A stretch of DNA of 64,000 bases, taken from assembly GCF_002607855.1 (NCBI RefSeq), contig NZ_AWQQ01000047.1:92884-156883 (forward strand), in the 5' to 3' direction. Both the position numbers and the translations under genes were made by a program. A model generated the notes under the pieces. The model did no database searches, was not told the DNA's origin, and saw only the letters and a list, made by a program, of their open reading frames with translations. This document shows positions 58,152-64,000 of the stretch, one piece after another. Numbering within the stretch: the stretch's first letter is position 1; every line of letters begins with the position of its first letter. The stretch is from Desulforamulus profundi (GTDB taxonomy: Bacteria > Bacillota_B > Desulfotomaculia > Desulfotomaculales > Desulfotomaculaceae).

Positions 58152-58811
58152 TTAAACCGGTAGAATCAAACCCGGTTCATCCACCTTTGGCGAATTCACA
58201 GCCGGAGAGACCGGGTAGGCTGCCATCCTGCCGGCATAGGGTTTCAGAAGCCCCTTAAACTCCCCAGGGTTATCAAAATCAAGCCATATCTGCTGTAGCT
58301 GAGGCTCCGCCAAAATGACGGGCATGCGGTGGTGCAGGGGTTTGACGGTGTCGTTGGCTTCGGTGGTGATAATGCTGCAGGAGATGATTTCGCTGCCGTC
58401 CGGTGAGATCCAGCGGTCCCAGATGCCGGCAAAGGCGAAGGCCTTTTGGTCGGCAAGTGTGAATCGGTAAGGCTGCTTTTGTTTGCCTTCCTTTCGCCAC
58501 TCATAGAAGCCATCGGCTGGAATTAAGCAGCGCCTGTGACGGAAGGAGTTGCGGAAGGAAGGTTTCTCCTCCAGCGTCTCGGCTCGGGCGTTGATCATTT
58601 TGTACCCTATAGAAGGTTCCTTGGCCCAGGACGGTATCAAGCCCCAGCGCATCTGTTGGGCCGTTCTTTGGCTGCCCTGCTTTAAAATGGTCAGCACCGG
58701 CTGGCTGGGGGCAATGTTATAACGGGGTGTCAGGTTTAGTCCGGGAATTTCAATTTGAAACAATTCAATGAAGGTCAATAAATCAATGGTCAGTGTAAAC
58801 CGGCCGCACAA
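58152..58811 (-). CDS. yedK: SOS response-associated peptidase (SRAP/YedK/HMCES family)
   Basis: 219 residues. TTG start 58811 was chosen because it yields M-C-G-R-F, placing the catalytic Cys2 that crosslinks abasic sites in ssDNA. Other active-site features are RYNIAPSQPV, MINARAETLEEKPSFRNSF, CLIPADGFYEWRK and PLHHRMPVIL. GAGGTG precedes the start. It ends the LexA-controlled operon with dinB and shields abasic sites at replication forks. Confidence 0.85.
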   Translation of the reverse strand: MCGRFTLTIDLLTFIELFQIEIPGLNLTPRYNIAPSQPVLTILKQGSQRTAQQMRWGLIPSWAKEPSIGYKMINARAETLEEKPSFRNSFRHRRCLIPADGFYEWRKEGKQKQPYRFTLADQKAFAFAGIWDRWISPDGSEIISCSIITTEANDTVKPLHHRMPVILAEPQLQQIWLDFDNPGEFKGLLKPYAGRMAAYPVSPAVNSPKVDEPGLILPV

Positions 58812-58841
58812 GGGCAACACCTCATTTTAGGTTTTTGTTTT

Positions 58842-59159
58842 CTAAAGTCTTTGCTCAAAATTACCACAGGCCATCTGGTGTTGTCCATCCCTTGTCAGCA
58901 TGCCTTGCAAGGCCTCCTTCCCCAGCAAGAGTATAAGATCTATAATTTCGATACTGTTTGGGACCCTTTTGCTGCCTGTTCGGTAGGCCTTAACCCCATA
59001 TAAGCAGATTCTTTTGGTTTCATGCTGGCCGATGACATTCACATAATACTTACACTGATCGCAGGAGTTGCGGAATTTTTCGCCGGATATCGGCAGCACC
59101 ATCCTGTGGCCGGCATATAAAAAGTTGTTTTTGTAATAGGTTTTAACCTTTTCGTTCAT
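58842..59159 (-). CDS. small SOS-operon protein of unknown function
   Basis: 105 residues: MNEKVKTYYKNNFLYAGHRM, RNSCDQCKYYVNVIGQHET, KRICLYGVKAYRTGSKRVPN. Three cysteines (CDQC, ICLY) might bind a metal. Its ATG overlaps the dinB stop by four bases, so it is co-expressed with the DNA polymerase. I do not recognise a family; it does not look like YolD. Confidence 0.6.
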   Translation of the reverse strand: MNEKVKTYYKNNFLYAGHRMVLPISGEKFRNSCDQCKYYVNVIGQHETKRICLYGVKAYRTGSKRVPNSIEIIDLILLLGKEALQGMLTRDGQHQMACGNFEQRL

Positions 59160-60340
59160 AATACACTCCCCAGTTGTGTCATAGAAATGGCGCGCTTGAT
59201 ACTGTTGTGGCCCCAGCGGGACCGAATCAGGTCGGTGGCACGGTCAATTCTTTCAAGTTTTTCCCGTCTTGCAAATAAGTCCATTTGCTTGCCCCGTCCC
59301 TTGATTAATTCGGAGAGTGTCAGCCCCACCAGGCGCACGATCACCTGAGGGTCCCAGTATTTTTTCATTAGTAAGATGCCGGCCTCATAAATCTCCTGGG
59401 TAATGTCGGTGTATTCGGGTAATACCATTGAATGCGCTTCTGTAATAAAATTAGGGTCCTTCAGCGTGAGGGTAACTCTTCTCCCTATATAACCGGCTTT
59501 GCGGGCCCGCTGGGCCACTTCTTCGGCCAGTTCCAGGATGACAACTTGAATCTGACTATATCCCCGGTAATCTCGCGGCAGGGTTATCTGGTTGCCGACG
59601 CTTTTTATGACCTCCAGGGAACCGGGGTTCACCGGGCTGAAGTCGATGCCGTGGGCGGAGAAGTGAAGGATTTCCCCAATCACTCCGTAGCGCTTGCGGA
59701 GTTGCTCTACCGGCAACCTGGCCAGTTCGCCGATGGTACGAACCCCGATCATATTGAGCCACCGGCCGATCCGGCTGCCGACCCCAAATAGCTCCTTTAC
59801 CGGTAACGGCCAGATGACCTTTGGCCAGTCCTCCAGACTTAGGGAGATGATCTTATTCGGTTTCTCCAGCTCGGCCGCCATTTTGGCCACCAGTTTGGAA
59901 GGCCCAATGCCGATATTGACGCCCACCCCTATTTCATGGTTGATGCGGCTCTGGATTTGTTGGGCCACTTCCAGCGGGGTCCCAAAAAGATGCAGGGTAC
60001 CGGTGACGTCTACAAAGCTTTCGTCAATGGAATAGGGTTCCACCATGTCGCTGAAATCTTTTAAGATGTTGTTGATACGGGAGGAAAAGGCCGCGTAATC
60101 CCGGTAGGATGGGGAGACAAAAATAGCCTGCGGGCATAACGCCCGGGCTTCTGAGATGGCCATGCCGGTTTTGATGCCAAAGGGTCGTTTTGCCTCAATA
60201 CTGGCGGCAATCACAATGCCCGTCCGCTTAGCCGGGTCACCGCCCACCACCACCGGTTTTCCCCGCAGGGCTGGGTTTATGGCCTGGTGGACGGAGGCAA
60301 AAAAGCTGTTCATGTCACATAGTAAAATGGTTCTCCCCAT
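59156..60340 (-). CDS. dinB: Y-family DNA polymerase IV (DinB)
   Basis: 394 residues. Catalytic residues are in ILLCDMNSFFASVHQAI (Asp) and VEPYSIDESFVDVTGTL (Asp-Glu); GVGVNIGIGPSKLVAKMAAE and LFGVGSRIGRWLNMIGVRTI follow. The C-terminal region has GKGKQMDLF-like (KGRGKQMDLFARREK), near the usual beta-clamp motif. Error-prone bypass polymerase induced by SOS. Start overlaps the lexA-like gene by 31 bases. Confidence 0.9.
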   Translation of the reverse strand: MGRTILLCDMNSFFASVHQAINPALRGKPVVVGGDPAKRTGIVIAASIEAKRPFGIKTGMAISEARALCPQAIFVSPSYRDYAAFSSRINNILKDFSDMVEPYSIDESFVDVTGTLHLFGTPLEVAQQIQSRINHEIGVGVNIGIGPSKLVAKMAAELEKPNKIISLSLEDWPKVIWPLPVKELFGVGSRIGRWLNMIGVRTIGELARLPVEQLRKRYGVIGEILHFSAHGIDFSPVNPGSLEVIKSVGNQITLPRDYRGYSQIQVVILELAEEVAQRARKAGYIGRRVTLTLKDPNFITEAHSMVLPEYTDITQEIYEAGILLMKKYWDPQVIVRLVGLTLSELIKGRGKQMDLFARREKLERIDRATDLIRSRWGHNSIKRAISMTQLGSVL

Positions 60341-60546
60341 GTTACAGATCCCCGCCGATCACCCGCAGGGTGCGAGACTGGGTAGCTGCCAGTGTACCAA
60401 CCCTGGTCCCGCAGCCGGGCCAACCGGGAGTAAATCGTGTTGCTGGAGCGTAGACCCACCCTACTCCCCACTTCCCGGACGGTGGGTGGGTAACCCCTTT
60501 GACTTAACTCCCGAATGGCCTTAATAATTTGGCTATCGGTTACCAT
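60310..60546 (-). CDS. LexA-like protein consisting only of the DNA-binding domain
   Basis: 78 residues from MVTDSQIIKAIRELSQRGYP; PTVREVGSRVGLRSSNTIYS, RLARLRDQGWYTGSYPVSHP is the LexA winged-helix domain. The autocleavage (Ala-Gly) and Ser-Lys protease domain is missing. GGGGGAG precedes the ATG. It may repress its own operon or modulate the host LexA, as it lies directly behind two LexA boxes. Confidence 0.75.
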   Translation of the reverse strand: MVTDSQIIKAIRELSQRGYPPTVREVGSRVGLRSSNTIYSRLARLRDQGWYTGSYPVSHPAGDRRGSVTWGEPFYYVT

Positions 60547-60563
60547 TACTAACTCCCCCTTGC

Positions 60564-60606
60564 CGAACATATGTTCATATTAGGATTATACAAAACATAT
60601 GTACGA
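60564..60606 (-). promoter_or_regulatory. SOS promoter with two LexA boxes
   Basis: CGAACATATGTTCA (60564-60577) matches the Gram-positive LexA box. A second, weaker box reads TCGTACATATGTTT (60606-60593). Between them is TATAAT (minus strand), with TTGTTT about 18 bp upstream. The boxes straddle the promoter, as expected of LexA repression. The remaining 60607-60887 shows no gene I can support. Confidence 0.8.
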
Positions 60607-60887
60607 CAAAACAAGGGGAATGGTGTCGGTAATGTTTGGAAATATACTTGGTTAATTATCTTAATTGTCTCCGGCCTGGCTTCTAGCTTTTGCCTACATT
60701 TGCGGCCTGGTTAATCATGCAAATTCTGCAAATCAAAATGCTAAGTTTTCAACGGAAGCACCATTTTTACAACGATTTTTACCCATAGCTGCCATTGCAG
60801 CCACTTATGAGAAGCAGGCGGCCGAGGGCAGTGTGATTCTTCCAGAGGAAGAATACCCGGCAACTACCATAGGGGGTTGAATCAATT

Positions 60888-62044
60888 ATGCAAAACGTAA
60901 AGAACCGATTGGCAGCAGAATTAGCTAAGGAATGTAAAAGCATGGACGATGTTCATAACATGCTAAAAGACCTTTTCAAGGACACCGTTCAAAAAATTCT
61001 CGAAGTCGAAATGGATGCCCACCTGGGCTACGAAAAACATGATCCCACCGGTGACCACTCTGGCAACAGCAGGAACGGGTACAGCAAAAAGACCGTTCAA
61101 ACCCAAATGGGCAAAACCGAAATTAAGATACCTCGGGATCGCAACGGCGAGTTTGAACCACAAATCATTAAGAAATACGAAACAACTGCCAATGAAGTAG
61201 AAGAACAGATTATTGCCATGTATGCCAAAGGTATGTCTACCCGGGATATAGAGGATCATATGCGGGATATTTACGGCATTGAAGTCTCTGCAGCTATGGT
61301 CAGCAAAGTAACTGATAAAATCCTACCTATGATTGCAGAATGGCAATCCAGACCGTTGGATCGGGTTTACCCGGTAGTCTTCCTTGATGCTATTCACTTC
61401 AAACCGTATAGTAAATAAAGCAGCCTACAGTGTACTGGCCATCAACATGAACGGTCAAAAAGAAATATTAGGCATCTGGATTGGCGAGCATGAAAGTGCC
61501 AGTTTCTGGCTTGGAGTCTGCAATGACCTTAAAAATAGGGGCGTTGAAGACATTTTAATAGCCTGTAAAGACGGTCTTTCCGGCTTTAGCGAGGCCATTA
61601 ACACTGTTTTCCCCAGGACAAGGATACAATTATGCGTCATTCACCAAATTCGTAACTCTATGAAATATGTATCCTACAAAGAGCAGAAGGCAGTAATGAC
61701 TGACCTTAAGAAGGTTTACCAGGCTTTGACCCTTGAAGAGGCTGAATTTGCCTTTGAGAAATTTAAAGAGAAATGGGGAAAGAAACATCCCATCATCATC
61801 AAGTCTTGGGGAAAATAACTGGTTAGAATTAACAGCTTATTTTGAATACCCTTACGAGATTAGAAAAATGATTTATACAACAAATATCATCGAAGGATAC
61901 CACCGGCAGCTAAGAAAGGTGACGAAAACCAAAACTGCCTACCCAACGGATGACGCTTTGAGAAAGATCATTTACCTGGCGACCGAATCAATCTCAAAGA
62001 AGTGGACCATGCCAATCCGAGAATGGAGAAATTGTATTTTGTAG
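60888..62044 (+). pseudogene. IS256-family transposase, decayed
   Basis: Three frames cover one mutator-type transposase: MQNVKNRLAAELAKECKSMD to VFLDAIHFK (first Asp), then NRIVNKAAYSVLAINMNGQK, CKDGLSGFSEAINTVFPRTR (second Asp), CVIHQIRNS, and TNIIEGYHRQLRKVTKTK (Glu). Several codons are missing after IHFK, and an extra G in TGGGGAAAA shifts the last part. It lies outside the ICE, on the plus strand. Terminal repeats were not identified. Confidence 0.8.
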
Positions 62045-62266
62045 CTGATCACCTAATTTGACGGCGCATTTCTCACTGTCAATGACGTAAGAAATATAAC
62101 GTCACCCTGCCAGGGTAAAGATTATTCTAGCGACAACCAATACTTGCGTTACATGCCAATCAATGGGGATAAATCTACCCGCAAAAGCCAACCATTGTTA
62201 ATAGTATGGATAATAGGGAAAATCCCCATTACCACATCTTCTTGTGAGTAATGGGGACTTAATTCA

Positions 62267-62856
62267 TTAACCGACTGTACCGCGTTGGCGTTCTGCATCA
62301 ACTAGGATTCTACCGATCATACTTTCCTCAATTACGTCACTGTTCCGTGGCTTGGCATCATAAAGGGCTTGACTGCAAAGGCTGTTAATCAATCGGGGTA
62401 TCCCCTTAGTTTCAGTATGAATTAGTTTTATGGCACTGTCCGAAAACAGAGGGGTTGTCAGACCGGCGGTTTTCATTTGATGGCGAATATACGTTGCAGT
62501 TTCTTCTGCCATTAATCCCGTAAGATGATATCGAAGTTGAATTCGCTGAGTAATCGCCTCAAATTTATTCATACGCAGAGTTCGCCTTAATTCAGGTTGC
62601 CCCAGCGATCGGAATGCCGGACTGGTTTTTTTTGGGCGTTTCTTACAATTGCTTGTACGGTAGGCAGCAATATATCGCTCTAAAGTTCTTACGCTAACTC
62701 TGGTTTTGTGACTTCCGGGAATGGTGTACGTTTGAGATGCGATTTCCTCTAGCTTTTATTTAATTCTCCAGGTAACAATGGGGTTTGGCGGCTGACAATG
62801 GGGGCAATCAGCCCGTAGCGAAATGCTGCAATTTATTCCTGCATTTCTAAATCCAT
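62267..62856 (-). pseudogene. remnant of a Mu-like transposase joined to the C-terminus of its ExeA/TniB-type ATPase
   Basis: From ATG 62856: an in-frame TAA after seven codons, then IAAFRYGLIAPIVSRQTPLL (Mu-like transposase N-terminus), a shift, KLEEIASQTYTIPGSHKTRV, SVRTLERYIAAYR, and then directly SLGQPELRRTLRMNKFEAIT, QRIQLRYHLTGLMAEETATY, IHTETKGIPRLINSLCSQAL of the AAA ATPase C-terminus. A large internal deletion removed the transposase catalytic core and ATPase Walker motifs. The intergenic 62045-62266 region shows no other feature. Confidence 0.65.
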
Positions 62857-62936
62857 AGATTGATTCGCTCCTTCAAACAAAAATGACCGGGTTCATCCCT
62901 TAATGTCATTTTCGCTGAAGATGGGCTGCCAATCCA

Positions 62937-63557
62937 TTAAAGCCATGAAAGCATCGAGCCGACTGCTATCCTGGGAAATTTAGCCTTTAATTGATCCCAG
63001 GCATAAAACAACCACCCCCATTCCTGCCGAGGCTTATTGGTACCCACAGGTAGTTGAAGATGGGGGATAAACTCTAGGATGAATTTCCACACCACGGAAA
63101 CATAGTTAACCAGGTCTTTGTTCCAGGTGCGAATCCATCTCCAGATGGTCTTTTCGCTGAAAGGTCCTCCTGGAACCTCAAGCTCCTCTGACAATTGAAC
63201 CAACGTCTTTCCTTCTGCTTGCTGGCGTATCACCTTCTCCTGAAGATCAAGAGATATTTGGTGATGTTCTTTTAAGAAGGACGGAAGCAGGGCAGTGGTT
63301 TTTCTACAATTGGGATTGGGGCAGATAAATCGATAGATAGGAAGACGAGACTGACCATCGGGAGTATAGGCATGTCTGTTGTATTTACCATGCCGATGCA
63401 GCAATACTTGAGTTAAGCAGTGGGGACATATTCTGGGGCGAAATTTTTCAGGGCAGCCATCAGCAAATAACTGAAGATAGGTCTGGACAGTCAGGGGTTC
63501 TTCTATTAAAATCATTATGTGTTGTTGTTGAGAAGAGGGAACTGGCTGGCGGGCCAT
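62937..63557 (-). CDS. DUF6431-family transposon protein
   Basis: 206 residues from MARQPVPSSQQQHIMILIEE, AAGAGGGAACC upstream. Zinc-ribbon pairs CPHCLTQVLLHRHGKYNRHA and FICPNPNCRKTTALLPSFLK are followed by an HTH-like segment (EEHHQ-type helix, KTLVQLSEELEVPGGPFSEK, TIWRWIRTWNKD). Such proteins precede Mu-like transposase and ATPase genes in clostridial transposons; here the partners are the deleted remnant downstream. Confidence 0.7.
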   Translation of the reverse strand: MARQPVPSSQQQHIMILIEEPLTVQTYLQLFADGCPEKFRPRICPHCLTQVLLHRHGKYNRHAYTPDGQSRLPIYRFICPNPNCRKTTALLPSFLKEHHQISLDLQEKVIRQQAEGKTLVQLSEELEVPGGPFSEKTIWRWIRTWNKDLVNYVSVVWKFILEFIPHLQLPVGTNKPRQEWGWLFYAWDQLKAKFPRIAVGSMLSWL

Positions 63558-63803
63558 ATGGTTCCCTCTTCTTGTTTTTTTCCTCCTGATTGATTGGCAT
63601 GTGCCAATAGTTTGCACACGCTAATCATTATCCAGGATAACTGCCACTCTTGGCAAGAAAAAAGCGCCACTTTACCGACAAATAAAGTTAGTGCCGACAG
63701 TATTTCCCAATTTGCAATTTACTTTGGGGATAGAATTCAGTCAGAAATTGCCTAAAAAATAATGGCTTGGATAAACGGGTTTATCGCTTATCGAAAGTTT
63801 TAC

Positions 63804-63870
63804 ATTATTTAAAGTTGAGTGCAATTACCCACGAAAATGCAGGAAAACCGCAAGCTCAACTTTAAATAAT
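63804..63870. terminator. 16-bp perfect inverted repeat upstream of DUF6431
   Basis: ATTATTTAAAGTTGAG and CTCAACTTTAAATAAT pair perfectly across 35 nt. It lies just after the 3' end of the minus-strand gene at the window edge, so it may be its terminator, or a terminal inverted repeat of the neighbouring transposon remnant. The rest of 63558-63875 is non-coding. Confidence 0.5.
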
Positions 63871-63875
63871 CAAAT

Positions 63876-64000
63876 TCACTGCAACGACTTCAGGAATTCA
63901 AGCATTGCCGATTTTTCGCTGTCATCGAAATACTCTGTATCGCCTGTCAAATCAGACGATGCCTTGCCGATTGCATTCCGGACAACTTCGGGATTGTTTT
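63876..64000 (-). CDS. C-terminal end of an unrecognised protein, partial
   Basis: The last 40 residues of a minus-strand gene: NNPEVVRNAIGKASSDLTGD, TEYFDDSEKSAMLEFLKSLQ, then TGA. The DSEKSAMLEFLKSL ending is helical and acidic, loosely like the C-termini of c-type cytochrome-like proteins, but this is too little for an assignment. Confidence 0.45.
   Translation of the reverse strand, partial: NNPEVVRNAIGKASSDLTGDTEYFDDSEKSAMLEFLKSLQ

Noticed and set aside
60665..60880. 71-residue frame before the IS256 transposase
   Set aside because: No ribosome site or recognised pattern; could be part of the IS left end.

Overview
The window looks like a piece of a Bacillota (Clostridia) chromosome, most likely a Desulfotomaculum/Peptococcaceae-type organism. 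That guess rests on the phasin/AarF/TetR cluster, a Gram-positive-type LexA box, and the IS256 and DUF6431/Mu-type transposon families. The assignment is an inference without a database search.

Layout. (1) 1-3.5 kb: flanking genes (HD-domain protein, AarF/UbiB kinase, phasin-like protein, autoregulated TetR). (2) About 3.5-58.06 kb: a large integrative conjugative element (ICE) of the Tn1549/CTn type, mostly on the minus strand. It carries a transfer module (M23 hydrolase, VirB4, PrgI, VirB6, VirB2-like pilin, VirD4, ArdC-like, PcfB, MobP relaxase, MobC, candidate oriT) at 4.5-18.1 kb. An AT-rich cargo patch split by an intact IS91-type element lies at 18.3-23.3 kb, followed by HigBA and a DUF3991/Toprim protein. 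A giant methylase-helicase occupies 25.6-33.3 kb, with a tnpV frame embedded inside it. Then come a MerR regulator, a complete Tad/Flp pilus locus (35.6-45.5 kb), ParAB (46.1-47.8 kb) and a defence island (48-57.3 kb). (3) The right end at 58.06 kb is a 3' fragment of tRNA-Leu(CAA), the expected footprint of integration into a tRNA gene. (4) 58.1-60.6 kb: an SOS operon (mini-LexA, DinB, small protein, SRAP) with two LexA boxes. (5) 60.9-64 kb: decayed transposons and the end of an unrecognised gene.

The most interesting part is the defence island. It combines Hachiman (HamA nuclease and HamB helicase), an ABC-three-component/Lamassu-like system (DUF4297 nuclease, middle component, SMC-like ATPase with a zinc-ribbon insert) and a DUF4145 protein, between the ICE partition genes and its attachment end. 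The ICE-borne Tad pilus with a ~1,040-residue secreted repeat protein, the tnpV gene overprinted in the helicase, and a 31-bp near-perfect palindrome inside parB also deserve attention.

A major caution: more than a dozen conserved genes are broken by one-base frameshifts, and nearly all would be repaired by adding one base, often in a short homopolymer. This suggests uncorrected sequencing deletions as much as biological decay. I therefore report such genes as single loci spanning the break. No integrase for the ICE is visible, and its left end was not located.
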